DNA of 64,000 nucleotides from Bos javanicus (lineage: Eukaryota; Chordata; Mammalia; Artiodactyla; Bovidae). This document shows, piece after piece, positions 45,223 through 56,728 of the stretch. The translations under genes and the position numbers were made by a program. Position 1 is the stretch's first letter; every line of letters begins with the position of its first letter. The DNA is taken from contig NC_083878.1 of assembly GCF_032452875.1 (NCBI RefSeq), forward strand, positions 56,773,378-56,837,377, written 5' to 3'. The notes under the pieces were generated by a model. It was not told the DNA's origin, did no database searches, and saw nothing but the letters and a program-made list of their open reading frames with translations.

Positions 45223-45539
45223 ATAAGAAGAAAATGAAATGAGATCTGGAAAGTAATTAAAGATGGACAAAATCCTAAAAACTGCTGTCTCCTCCACTCC
45301 CTACCTCTTGCTCACTTTTCTTTACTTTTAGCTTCTATATTCTCTCTGTTTCTTTTTTCATTGAGCAGCTTCCTATGCTTACTCAGTTTCTACTCAATTG
45401 TAGTTAGAACTTCTGCATAAGAGATGTCAATCTCCAATGGTCTGATTGATCACACGCTTATCTCCAGAGCTATGACAGTTGGTCAACACTATAGAATGTC
45501 TTAACTGAAAGTATATGATGTTTTATAATCATGAATCCA
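45223..45539. other. Unassigned
   Basis: Pyrimidine-rich middle (CTGTCTCCTCCACTCCCTACC). Nothing named. Confidence 0.4.
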
Positions 45540-45915
45540 TGAGAAGAATGTGCCAGCCTGTAAGCATTGTTTAGTTACAATAACTGGATTTATGACTTGG
45601 GTCAGAAGCATCTTAATGGTTAAATCTGGTCAGATACCTCATTTTAAGATATTTACTCTATGTGTTGACTTTGGGCTTCTTGGTGCTGAGGTGCTTTGCA
45701 TGCACATCAGTGATGGTTTGGTACCAGGAGATAGACTGAATTCTATGTGACCCAATCCAGAAAAAGGAGGGCAAAGAAGCCTGTGTCTGAGCTCTGTAGA
45801 CCCCTTCTAATTATATTATTCTTTTGCTATTGCTGACCTATACTTGTTACCTGCAGTAAAACTGTTGTGAGTATAATCTTTGTGAATCCTGCAACTCCTT
45901 TCAGCAATCAAGCAC
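45540..45915 (+). mobile_element. Possible ERV-type LTR remnant
   Basis: GGGCTTCTTGGTGCTGAGG, GAGGGCAAAGAAGCCTGTGTC and CAGTAAAACTGTTGTGAGTATAATCTTTGTGAATCC resemble the 3' part of an old LTR (U3/R-like with a degenerate poly(A) signal). Family not fixed. Confidence 0.4.
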
Positions 45916-46295
45916 TTCAAATGATTAATGTGCAATTAACACAGCTTGCCATGGCACAGAACTCTCCTTCACAGTGTCTTCCACTTTATCTCCTATCACT
46001 AATGGATCCAAACATTCTTAGTTTAGATTTACAAAGGTGTCTGACTGGCCCAAGTCATTTATTTTCTTTTTTCTTTTGTTTTTACATGACATAGAGCATT
46101 ATTAAAAAAAAAAAAAAAGACTGTGAGATTGGCTGTCCTTGAGTTATCTCTGGGTGCCCAAGGGTCCACAGTTAGGCTATGCAAAGCGTGGTCCCATAAG
46201 AAGCAGATGTGAACCAGGCAATTTCAACTTACATACAGACAGAGCCTCTGGCAGTTCTGTGAGGCCAGGCTACACAATTCAAACACCCATCTATA
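45916..46295. other. Unassigned with A15 tract
   Basis: A15 at 46104-46118. No body of a retrotransposon recognised next to it. Confidence 0.4.
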
Positions 46296-46487
46296 TGGTC
46301 ACTCAGTTGTGTCCGACTCTTTGTGACCCTGTGGACTGTAGCCCACCATTCTTCTACCCAAGGAATTTTCCAGGCAAGAATACTAGAGGGGGGTGTAATT
46401 TCCTACTCCAGGGATTGAACCCATCTTTCCTGCATCTCCTACATTGACAAGCAGATTCTTTACCACTAATGCCACCTGGGAAACCCC
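46296..46487 (-). mobile_element. Bov-tA SINE
   Basis: Antisense copy: GGTCACTCAGTTGTGTCCGAC to TTTACCACTAATGCCACCTGG. Small internal deletions relative to other copies (the GTTGCCATTTCC region). Confidence 0.92.
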
Positions 46488-47034
46488 CTGTCTGTATATA
46501 TACATCTAATAGTAGATGCTTACTTGCTTACCCAGCAACTGAAGGCTCTTTGTCCTCTGATTTCCCATCATTCAGTTTGTTTCTAAGTTTTCTAAATATT
46601 TATTAAATGAGTGAATATATTTATTCTGTATTGGGCAGAGGATACCTGCAGTTTGGTCAAATGAACTTATGATGGAACTAGATAATTCAAGATGAGAGAT
46701 AGAGATGGTCTGAGCCCATAGATAGGAGATTAGCTTGAGGGACTGATTCCAACCTTGAGAATTTAAAGATAAGTCTGGGTATATACAAAGCATAAGCCAA
46801 AAAGGAATGTGGTCATGGCTGAAGTCAAGAACATCTCACTTGGGAATAAGTGAAGGCTTTGGAAGAAGGTCTAAGTTGAGTTGTTCACTATTGCAGATAA
46901 AAAGGAAGTGGAAGTTTTGTGACTTGATATGTAGTTTTGTGTACTTGGTAGCCAGGGAAACCATATACTAACAGATGTTGAAACAAGTGGCCAAGACAAG
47001 AAAGAAAAATGAAAGTTGAAAATAGCCAAATAGA
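46488..47034. other. Unassigned
   Basis: No gene. A 73-residue minus frame (46572-46793) has no recognised domain. Confidence 0.45.
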
Positions 47035-47275
47035 ATGAGCATTTACTGTGTGTCAGGTACTGTTATGAGCTCTTCTCATATTAACTCATTCAATACACAA
47101 AAAAGGCACTTTTGATTATAATTTCTCTTTTATATTCATAATTTTTAAAATGAGGAAACTAAGTAAGAGAAGATAGGATACTTGTCCAAAATAATACATC
47201 CAGAAAGTGAGAGTGAGGAAATTTAGAATCAGAACTTCTGCTCTTACCTGCTACCCTAAACTTTCTCCTAAAGCT
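47035..47275 (-). mobile_element. MIR SINE, antisense
   Basis: GCATTTACTGTGTGTCAGGTACTG, ATATTAACTCATTCAATACAC, AAAATGAGGAAACTAAG. Confidence 0.78.
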
Positions 47276-47794
47276 TCTTATTAGGTAAGTTCCACAAACA
47301 TGTGTTTTGATAAAAATTACTCAAGAGGTTTTGGTTTTAAAGGGATCCTGTCTTTGGGCTGGAGGTATGGCAATAGAACTTTCGTTGGAGACTAGAACAG
47401 CCTGACTGACATTCACAATCACCTTGTTTGTTACAAAGTCCAGTTATGCTATTCTTTTGAGCCATCTATTGTATTTTCAATCAGTCCTCTAGAAATTCAT
47501 TATAGTCATGTTGCCATGGTAGGAAAAAAATATATATAAATGGAATATTATTCTTTTAAGATAATTATTTTCTCTTGTAACTCATGTTTGTTCTGGCTGT
47601 TTTTGCCAATAACCAAAGTGATGAGTCTTCAAATCATCCTAAAATGAGTATAATTTTCAAGATCAGTCATGTGTTTTCATTATTATCAGATAAGACTGGT
47701 TGATTCCCTAATGTAGGGGTGGATAATTTAATTTACCTCTAACCTTCTAGATTCTTTTGACTTGTCTAATAATTATAAATCAGGTTAGAAAAAA
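47276..47794. other. Unassigned
   Basis: No gene or named repeat; TATATATAAATGG near 47530. Confidence 0.45.
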
Positions 47795-48930
47795 ATGTTC
47801 TTCAGTCATTCTGTCTATCAGATCTAATCGCTTGAATTGACTTGTCACTTCCACTGTACAATTGTAAGGGATTTGATTTAGGTCATACCTGAATGATCTA
47901 GTGGTTTTCCCTACTTTCTTCAATTTAAGTCTGAATTTGGACATAAGGATTTCATGATCAGAGCCACAGTCAGCTCCTGGTATTTTTGCTGACTGTATAG
48001 AGCTTCTCCAAATTTGGCTGCAAAGAATGTAATCAATCTGATTTCGATGTTGACCATCTGGTGATGTCCATGTGTAGAGTCTTCTCTTGTGTTGTTGAAA
48101 GAGGGTGTTTGCAATGACCAGTGCATTGTCTTGGCAAAACTTGTTAGCCCTTGACCCACTTTGTTTTGTACTTCAAGGACAAATTTGCCTATTACTCCAG
48201 GTATCTCTTGACTTTCACTTTTGCATTCCAGTCTCCTATAATGAAAAGGGCATCCTTTTTTGGGTGTTAGAAGGTCTTTTAGGTCTTCATAGAAGCATTC
48301 AACTTCAGCTTCTTCAGCATTAATGGTTGGGGCATAGACTTAGATTACTGTAATATTGAATGGTTTGCCTTGGAAATGAACAGAGATCAATGTCATTTTT
48401 GAGATTGCATTCAAGTTCTGCATTTTGGACTCTCTTGTTTACTATGATGGCTACTCCATTTCTTCTAAGGTGTTCTTGCCCACAGTAGTAGATATAATTG
48501 TCATCTGAGTTAAATTCACCCATTCCAGTCCATTTTATTTCACTGATTCCTAAAATGTCTTGCCATCTCCTGTTTGACTACTTCCAGTTTGCCTTGATTC
48601 ATGGATCTAACTTTCCAGGTTCCTATGCAATATTGTTCTTTACAGCATCAGACTTTGCTTATACCACCAGTCCCATCCACAACTGGGTATTGTTTTTGCT
48701 TTGGTTCCATCCTTTCATTCTTTCTGGAGTTATTTCTCCACTGATCACCAGTAGCATATTTGGAACCTACCAACCTGGGGACTTCATCTTTCTGTGTCCT
48801 ATCTTTTTGCCTTTTCATACTGTTTCATGTTCTCGAGGCAAGAACACTGAAGTGGTTTGCCATTCCCTTCTCCGGTGGACCACATTTTGTCAGAACTCTT
48901 CACTATGACCCATCCATCTTTGGTGGCTCT
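47795..48930 (-). mobile_element. BovB LINE, inverted 5' segment with EN (broken)
   Basis: Minus-strand BovB from the EN-RT linker (RYDLNQIPYNCTVEVTSQF codons, near 47870) back through the whole EN gene to the 5' UTR (ends near 48930). EN landmarks: MGEFNSDDNYIYYCGQEHLR at about 48464-48523, GDWNAKV near 48215-48235, HRNQIDYIL near 48025-48050, and the catalytic-type GSDHE (SDH at 47954-47962). At least three frameshifts break it. It joins sense RT at 48930, so the copy is 5'-inverted. Confidence 0.94.
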
Positions 48931-49930
48931 ACTTGACCTGCCTCCTGAGAAATCTGTATGCAGGTCAAGAAGCAATAGTTAGAACTGGACATGGAACAAT
49001 AAACTGGTTCCAAATCAGAAAAGGAGTACATCAAGGTTGTATATTGTCACCCTGCTTATTTAACTTATATGCAGAGTACATCATGAGAAATGCAGTTGGA
49101 TAAAGCACAAGCTGGAATCAAGGTTGCTGGGAGAAATATCAATAACCTCGGATATGCAGATGATACCACCCTTATGGCAGAAAGTAAAGAAGAACTAAAG
49201 AGCCTCTTGATAAAAGTGAAAGAGGAGAGTGAAAAAGTTGGCTTAAAGCTCAACATTCAGAAAACTAAGATCATCGCATCTGGTCCCATCACTTCATGGC
49301 AAATAGAAGGGGCAACAATGGAAACAGTGACAGACTTTATTTTCCTGGGCTCCAAAATCACTGCAGATGGTGACTGCAACCATGAAATTAAAAGATGCTT
49401 GCTCCTTGGAAGAAAAGTTATGAAGAACCTAGACAGCATATTAAGAAGCAGAGACATTACTTTGCCAACAAAGATCCATCTAGTCAAAGCTATGGTTTTT
49501 ACAGTAGTCATGTATGGTTGTGAGAGTTGGACTATAAAGAAAGCTGAGCACTGAAGAATTGATGCTTTTGAACTGTGGTATTGGAGAAGACTCTTGAGTG
49601 TCCCTTGGATTTCAAGGAGAGCCAACCAGTCCATCTTAAAGGAAATCAATAGTCAATATTCTTTGGAAGTACTGACGCTGAAGCTGAAACTCCAATATTC
49701 TGGCCACCTGATATGAAGAACTGACTCATTGGAAAAGACCCTGATGCAAGGAAAGATTGAAGGCAGGAGGAGAAGGGGATGACAGAGGATGAGATGTTTG
49801 GATGGCATCATTGACTTGATGGACATGAGTTTGAGTAAGTTTGGGAGTTGGTGATGGACAGGGAGGCCTGGTATGCTAGAGTCCATGGGGTCGCAAAGAG
49901 TCAGATAAGACTGAGCGACTGAACAGAACA
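48931..49930 (+). mobile_element. BovB LINE, RT and 3' end of the same copy
   Basis: Sense from the codons for LTCLLRNLYAGQEA to the decayed tail CGACTGAACAGAACAG. Frame 49090-49554 (155 codons) holds NNLGYADDTTLMAESKEELK with an intact YADD at 49153-49164, SDKITADGD-type and MYGCESWTIKKAEH, and ends at a CGA-to-TGA stop (49552-49554). About 900 bp of linker and N-terminal RT is missing between this part and the inverted part. Confidence 0.94.
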
Positions 49931-50039
49931 GAGAAACATATACAGGAAACACATATAGACATGAAAAGGTCCTGGACTGACTGGCAATTGAGACTGAGCA
50001 CCGTCCTGAGGTAGGGAGGAGAGAATAGGGCTCTAGGAC

Positions 50040-50570
50040 CTCAGAGAGGAGAAAGATCATTCACAGGAAAATGGGGAGAGCAAATACTTGGTACACACAT
50101 GTTTGTCATGCCCTGCAGAGATGATGGGACACAGAGAGGAATTTGAACAAAACAGGCCTTGCCAAGGTCTGTCTAGCACAATACACAGATTGATACCATA
50201 CTTTTTGTGATCTTTGGTGATAACTATTTTCCTGGACCAAGGCCTCTATTTAAAGTATTTTAAGCAGTTAACAGGGAGGTAAAATCCTTTCTTAAGTCAT
50301 GTGGGCCTTGATTGTTTTCAATCCAAAATAATCCACATGACAATTGGCACACTTTAGGGATGCTCATTCTGAACCTCTTCACTAATTTCCTCAGTGACAG
50401 GAGTAATATCAGGAGGAAGCTGAATTATTAAGTCCATTCTCTTTATTGTAAAGTAGCAAAGCTCACAGTAGCTTTTCTGTGAAGTTCATTATTTCACTAA
50501 TAAAATGATAACCTGCCTCACTTTCCAATCATGTTTCTCTTATGATAAAATGACAATCTCAGATCAATTT
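50040..50570. repeat. Unnamed dispersed repeat, copy 2
   Basis: Diverged partner of 44200-44660 (matching phrases listed there). Both lie within about 100 bp of the end of a BovB, and in the same direction relative to each other. Confidence 0.55.
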
Positions 50571-50599
50571 TACTGGATCAATGTAATAATAAGAATCAA

Positions 50600-50825
50600 C
50601 AATTACATAATTATGCAATACTTACAGTATGCTAGACACTGTGATATTCATTCTCCAAATTTCTAAATAATATTTTGGGGTAGATTTTAATAGCTATCTT
50701 TTAGATGATAAAATGGCCTTAGAGTATAACCTACCCAAAGTCACAGGAGGCTTAAACAATGAAACTGAGATGTATTCTCAGGTACCTATGGCTCCAAATT
50801 CTTTGATCTTTATTAAACTGCTTTC
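50600..50825 (-). mobile_element. MIR SINE, antisense
   Basis: ACTTACAGTATGCTAGACACTG, TTAGATGATAAAATGGCC, CCCAAAGTCACAGGAGGC. Confidence 0.72.
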
Positions 50826-51819
50826 TCCCCTACTTATTTATTGATGTGACAATGACTTGTAATAACAAGACATAAAAAACCTAAAAAGATTGCTTAATTT
50901 CATCTCTAAAAGAGTTTCAACAATAAACAGGGTTCAAATACAATTAGTAAGTTCTGGCTCCACTGTCCTTGGTTCTGTGGTTTAATATTTGTATTGGAGT
51001 GCAGTTATTATGTGGAGAAACTTGCCAAAGCCTTTTGCTGAAATCACAGAGATACTATCAGTGTGAAATACTCAAATATTTGCAATATATTTTCTTCTTT
51101 TCCTTGGATACAATGTTGTCATAAAACATCAAAATGCCATCCTAAGGATAGAAAACAACCCAAAGAGGGATCACTGAATGTGTTATAGTCTTAAACATCT
51201 CAAGCCTAATCCAGTAATGAGTGATAAACAACATTTTTCTCTCCTTTGAGATCTGAAAGAGTTAATTGCTTTTCAAACAGGGTACAGTTTACTCCTATGG
51301 AGCAGAGTGATTAGATGACTGGATTTTAGAAGGCTTTATGCTTGAAAGACTTGAATACGATGCAATTTTATCTTCCTTTTACAAATGTAATTTTTTTCCT
51401 CTTTTTTTATTTCTCTCCTTAAACATGAATGATAGGCTATTAAAGGTTTTCTTTAGGGGAAGATATTTTTGACTTGCATTGCTGTGGTAACTTGATCTAA
51501 TCAACAAAATGCCAAGTTGATAACCACTCTCATTTCCTTGCCATAGAATATAAGAGGAATAAATCCAAAAGAGTGAAACATAATAGTATGCTTCCAGATC
51601 CTTCATCAGTCATGCAGATATTTTAAATAGTGTATAGTAGTATCTCCCATTGGTGGCAAGAATCAATAACATGACTGTGTGTGTACAATATTTTGGTAGA
51701 TGTTTATGCAACCTACCTTTAGATAGTCTTTGCCCTTTGACTTTTTAAATTACTCATTAGACTATCATTCTTCTGGGCTAAGAATTTATTATTTTTAGAA
51801 ATTTAAATCAGAATGTCAA
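50826..51819. other. Low-repeat DNA
   Basis: No named repeat. The 75-residue minus frame (51379-51606) is lysine-rich at its end and unrecognised. Confidence 0.45.
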
Positions 51820-52402
51820 TAAGATATCTGCACTCTCATTTTCATTGTAGAATTATTCACAACAACCAAGATATAGAAATAACCTAATACCCCTTCTATT
51901 GAGGAATAAATAGATAAGAGAATATAGTCTATACATACAATGGAATACTATCCAGTGTTAAAAAGGAAGCAAATCCTGCCATTTGCAACAACATGGATGG
52001 ACCTAGAGGACATTATGCAAAGTGAAATAAGCCTGGCATAGAAAGACAAACATTTTGTGATCACATTATATGTGGAATCTAAAACAGTCAATCTTAGAAG
52101 CAGAGAGTATGATGATATTGCCAGGGACAAGAAGGAAAGACAAATCAAGAAGTCATAGTCAAAGGGTATAAAGTTTCAGTTATGGCAGATAAATGAGTTC
52201 TGGAGATGTACTATACATCATGGTGCCTTTTAACAATACTGTGTTGCATATTTAAATTTTAAGTAAGGTGGATTTAATGTTAATTGCCCTAACCACACAC
52301 ACCAAAATAAATGATAATAATAATAAAGAGGATGGGAGGAAACTTTTGGAGATAGTTGTCATGTTTATGGCCTTGATGCTAATGGTGTTTTCACAGGTGT
52401 AT
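51820..52402 (+). mobile_element. L1 LINE 3' end (L1M type), interrupted
   Basis: GTAGAATTATTCACAACAACCAAG, ACAATGGAATACTATCCAG, GCCATTTGCAACAACATGGATGGACC, GATGTACTATACATCATGGTG, GTGTTTTCACAGGTGTAT follow the L1 3' UTR in order. It resumes after the chimeric insertion at 53305-53405 (ACATATCCCCAAACTTATTG to AGAAAAGCTGTTTTTAAAAA). Confidence 0.88.
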
Positions 52403-52934
52403 CAATTCAGTTCAGTTCAGTCACTCAGTTATGTCTGACTATTTGCGACCCCATGGACTGTAGCACTCCAGGCTTCCCTATCCATCACCAACTCCTGGAG
52501 CTTGCTCAGACTTAGGTCCATTGAGCTGGTGATGCCATCCAACCATCTCATCCTCTGTCGTCCCCTTCTCCTCCTGCCTTCTTTCAATCTTTCCTAGCCA
52601 CAGGGTCTTTTCCAATGAGTCAGTTCTTTGCATCAGGTGGCCAGTGTATTGGAGTTTCAGCTTCAGCATCAGTCCTTCAAGTGAATATTCAGGACTGATT
52701 TCCTTGGGGATTGACTGGTTGGATCTCTTTGCAGTCCAAGGGATGCTCAAGAGTCTTCTCCAACACCACAGTTCAAAAGCATCAGTTCTTCTGTGCTCAG
52801 CTTTCTGTATAGTCCAACTCTCACATCCATATATGACCACTGGAAAAACCAAAGCTTTGACTAGACAGACCTTTGTTGGCAAAGTAATGTCTCTGCTTCT
52901 TAATATGCTGTTTACATTAGTAATAGCTTTTCTT
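52403..52934 (-). mobile_element. BovB part of a BovB/L1 chimera
   Basis: Antisense BovB from the 3' end (AATTCAGTTCAGTTCAGTC) to CATTAGTAATAGCTTTTCTT, where it is truncated directly against a poly(T) tract. Minus frame 52478-52882 carries MPTKVCLVKALVFPVVIYGC and ELWCWRRLLSIPW. Left TSD CAGGTGTAT is at 52394-52402; there is no BovB to the right of the L1 part. Confidence 0.95.
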
Positions 52935-53304
52935 TTTTTTTTTTCATTTCTTTTTTTTAAATTTTTTTAACTTTACAATATTTTATTGGTTTTGCCATAT
53001 ATTAACATGAATCCACCACAGGTATACACGTGTTCCCCATCCTGAACCCTCCTCCCTCCTCCCTCCCCATACCATCCCTCTGGGTCGTCCCAGTGCACCA
53101 GCCCTAAACATCCAGTATCGTGCATCGAACCTGGACTGGCGACTCATTTCATATATGATATTATACATGTTTAAATGCCATTCTCCCAAATCATCCCACC
53201 CTCTCCCTGCCCCACAGAGTCCAAAAGACTGTTCTATACATTAGTGTCTCTTTTGCTGTCTCGTATACAGGGTTATTGTTACCATCTTTCTAAATTCCAT
53301 ATAT
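52935..53304 (-). mobile_element. Young ruminant L1 3' end, part of the chimera
   Basis: Antisense: poly(T) start, TTGGTTTTGCCATATATTAAC, CATCCTGAACCCTCCTCCC, TCGAACCTGGACTGGCGACTC, CAAAAGACTGTTCTATACATTAG. It ends at CATATAT, immediately followed by the right TSD CAGGTGTAT (53305-53313). Confidence 0.95.
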
Positions 53305-53511
53305 CAGGTGTATACATATCCCCAAACTTATTGATTTGCATTCATTAAGTATATACAAGCTTTTATATGTCAATCATACTTTAGAAAAGCTGTTTTTAAA
53401 AATACAATGTATTACTTTTATAAAACCTCATTTCTGTGTGAGAGAGTTTGGAATCCCCAAATCCTGAATAGCATGTTCCTTAGTGTGAATTTATTTAGAT
53501 GGACAATGTGA

Positions 53512-53738
53512 GTGTGTGTACATACTAATTCTCTTCAGTCGTGTCTGACACTTTGTGACGCCATGGACGGTAGCCTGCCAGGGTCCTCTGTTTATGTGAT
53601 TCTCCAGGCAAGAATACTGGAATCTGTTGCCATGCACTCCTCGAGGGGATCTACCCTACCCAGAGATGAAACACATGTTTCTTAAGTTGCCTGCATTGAC
53701 AGGCAGGTTCCTTACCACTAGTGCTACCTGGGAAGCCC
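53512..53738 (-). mobile_element. Bov-tA SINE
   Basis: Antisense copy with a GTGTGTACATAC tail remnant, GACTCTT-like CTGACACTTTGTGACG and CCACTAGTGCTACCTGGGAAGC. Confidence 0.92.
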
Positions 53739-53867
53739 TAAGCCTTTTCCTATCACATGACACAAAGCAAGTGTTCAATATATACTTGTTGAAGAAATGA
53801 ATGTAAGGGACTTTCTGGCCATCTAGACAGCCTGGGAAAAGGCAAATAGAAGAGAGGCCCAAGGGCT

Positions 53868-54141
53868 CTGCCTAGGTGGAAATGGGGTGTGTGTGTGGGG
53901 GTGTGTGTGTGTGTGTGTGTATATGCGTGCTCATTTCTCAGTCATTTCTTACTCTTTTTCACCTCATGGGCTGTAGCCTAACAGGCTCCTCTGTCCATGG
54001 AATTTTCCAGGCAAGAGTATCAGAGTGCATTGCCATTTCCTCCTCCAGGGGATCTTCCTGAGAGAGCAATTGAACCCACATCTATTGTGTCTCCAGTATT
54101 GGTAGGTGAATTCTTTACCACTGCACTGCCTAGTTGAAATG
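53868..54141 (-). mobile_element. Bov-tA SINE with (GT)n tail, TSDs included
   Basis: A (GT)n run at 53887-53920 precedes the antisense SINE body (53928-54125). CTGCCTAGGTGGAAATG at 53868-53884 and CTGCCTAGTTGAAATG at 54126-54141 flank both microsatellite and SINE, so the TG tract lies inside the insertion. Confidence 0.92.
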
Positions 54142-55139
54142 TTGCCTGCATTTAATTCTATTTCTTATAATCATTCTAAGGACACAACTCTCCTAACAGT
54201 TAAGAGAAACAGATAGGAGTAATCCCAGCAATATTTCAGTTAGATAAGGACAGACTGGATACATGGAGCTAAGGACAGAGCCGAAGTTATGGAAAGAGTG
54301 ACCCCCAGACCACCAAATTATAATTAAAAGAAAATTGTACCAGATTAGTTAAAAAGAAAGGAAGAGACTATTCAAAATAAATAGTAATTAAGATTATTTC
54401 AATAGCGGAGAAAATTTAACTCAATTCTGCTGAACCAAAAGAAGTGAGTATCTTTAAATGCTGGGGCAAGTTAAAGGAAAAGTGCTGGGGGACATTCACA
54501 GGAAGATTGGTCAGTGGGAATAGGCCTCTGTGTTTGTAAATTGTCCCTCGTTAAAGTCCAGTTCCCACCCTCCCTCAGAACCCTAGCTTTCTTGAGGATT
54601 TAATTTAAAAGGGATGACTACCAGGAGTTTGAGAATGACATTGCCTGGATTGTAAATTTATGAATCTTCAAGGATTTATATCTCAAAGGGGCAAAAGAAT
54701 GAATTTAAAATTACAAGTTGCCTAAAGTCAATGTTTTAAGGAAAGAGAAATCAGGGACCTATAGTCAGGAACAGCCTACCTAACATTTAGTCAAACTGAA
54801 GGTAACTTAAGGTCATCTTGGTTTCCTTCCTCCCTTCTTTCCTTTTAAAGTTATCTTTCAATACCCAAAATATAAGAAAGAGAAGTTTTACTACCAAACC
54901 AGAGAGGAATGGGCGCCATAGTGGGTCCACAGACAGTGTTGGTCCTTGAATTGCTGTTCTCCTTCACTGCCTGGTAGGAATCTCTTTACATTTAATAGAC
55001 ATGGCCGTAGAGGCCCCATGATCTGCTTCTATGGAACCTGTGCTTGAGCAAGGGCCTTAACTCATTGTTACTGAAAATAATAAATTTGGTTTACAGGTAA
55101 AAAAAATATTATTAACTAATCTCTCTTGCCCTTCTTTTC
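54142..55139. other. Unassigned, AAAG-rich
   Basis: 1 kb with no named repeat or gene; CTTCCTCCCTTCTTTCCTT near 54824. Could be internal sequence of an old retroelement, but I see no gag, pol or env motif. Confidence 0.35.
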
Positions 55140-55760
55140 TCACTACCACCAACTGAGACAGGAAGACAGGACTGTAGCCATCTTGGACAAGGATGGGGAA
55201 CAACCTTCAGCAAACCAGCCTAACAAGCCCAGTAAAGCAAAGTGCATAAAGGCCTGGGCGTCTGAGACAATAACCAAGGATTCGCAGGAGTAAAAACGTA
55301 GCCTTATCTTAATTTCACCAATGTATGTTCATCATTTCCAAAGGACAAAAGTGTGACTGTATAACAGAATCACCAACCTCCACTTTCCTGAAAGATATAA
55401 GTGCCTGACACACATTCCTAACTTGCTTTTGTAGGAAGCAGACCCTCCCCACCCACACACAGGATGAAAACTGCTGACAAAGCATGTAGACCCCAGATCA
55501 GTTAAAGCCAGGAGGTTGATGATACTTAAAACTTCACCTTGATGTCAACCAATATGAGAACTGAGCACAAGCTGATCAGGTACCCTGTGATCCTCTCCCT
55601 CACACTGCCTTGAAAACCACTTCTCTGAAATTCTCAGTGAGCTGGCACTCATTCTTGCCTTCTCCTTTGTGTATAAGCTATTCTATCAATAAAAAGCTCT
55701 GCTTGCTCTAGAGTCTTGTGGGACAGATACTCCTTTCTATGGTATTGCTGTCCAAGAATC
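55140..55760 (+). mobile_element. Possible ERV solo LTR
   Basis: GGAAGACAGGACTGTAGCCATC, CAGCAAACCAGCCTAACAAG near the start; GTGTATAAGC (TATA-like) at 55670 and AATAAAAAGCTC (poly(A) signal) at 55688 followed by a GT-rich TCTTGTGGG. That promoter/poly(A) spacing suits a class I LTR. No internal genes alongside; ends and TSD not resolved. Confidence 0.45.
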
Positions 55761-56212
55761 TGGAGAGGATCTGGTAATACAACTAGCCTTCCACAACACA
55801 TGCCTACTCATTATCACTTCCCCTCCTGCCTTGAAATGTACAAAGTTTCTCTCACAGTTTGGACAAATTCTCCTCCCTGGGTATCAACAGCCTTTATTCA
55901 TTCCTAGGTTTGAAACAGATAGGGCAGCTCTCTTCACTGGTAACCCCAATTGATTCTTATGCTGCTGTTTCTGCCACTTGTAATTAGTTCTCCTTGAAAT
56001 GAAAATATGTGTTATATAAACAGCTAAAATTCAAGGGCTCAGATAAAAGTGTGTGTCTGTGCATGTACACCAGGGGGGATTCAAAGAGAGAGACTGAGAG
56101 AGAGAGTGAGAGAGAGAGAGAAGGGATGTAGGAGCACAGCAGCAGGCTTAAGCTGCTTGTATGCATATGGCAAATGTAATACAAGGGCAGAAGGATCAAA
56201 ACCACATTATCG
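55761..56212. other. Unassigned with (GA)n tract
   Basis: GA-rich simple sequence at 56085-56124. No gene. Confidence 0.5.
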
Positions 56213-56728
56213 GTTCAGTTCAGTTCAGTTCAGTTGTTCAGTCTTGTCTGACTCTTTGCAACCCCATCAACTGCAGCATGCCAGGCCTCCCTGTCCATCA
56301 CCAACTTCCGGAGTTCACTCAAACTCACGTCCATCGAGTCGGTGATGCCATCCAGCCATCTCAGCCTCTGTCGTCCCCTTCTCCTCCTGCCCCCAGTCCC
56401 TCCCAGCATCAGTCTTTTCCAATGAGTCAACTCTTCGCATGAAGTGGCCAAAGTATTGGAGTTTCAGCTTTAGCATCTTTCCTTCCAAAGAACACCCAGG
56501 ACTGATCTCCTTTAGAATGGACTGGTTGTACTCCTTGCAGTCCAAGGGACTCTCAAGAGTCTTCTCCAACACCACAGTTCAAAAGCATCAATTCTTTGGT
56601 GTTCAGCTTTCTTCACAGTCCAACTCTCACATCCATACATGACCACTGGAAAAACCATAACCTTGTCTAGACAGACCTTTGTTGGCAAAGTAATGTCTCT
56701 GCTTTTGAATATGCTATCTAGGTTGGTA
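56213..56728 (-). mobile_element. BovB LINE 3' fragment
   Basis: Antisense, near-consensus: GGTTCAGTTCAGTTCAGTTC to ATGCTATCTAGGTTGGT. Minus frames 56230-56451 and 56315-56575 give WLDGITDSMDVSLSELRKLV and MLKLKLQYFGHFMRRVDSLE. Confidence 0.95.

Noticed and set aside
48320..48523. Host gene with a nuclease-like start (MGEFNSDD)
   Set aside because: It is the BovB EN N-terminal region, frameshifted after about 60 residues.
55140..55760. Complete endogenous retrovirus
   Set aside because: Only LTR-like signals; no gag, pol or env motifs and no second LTR nearby.
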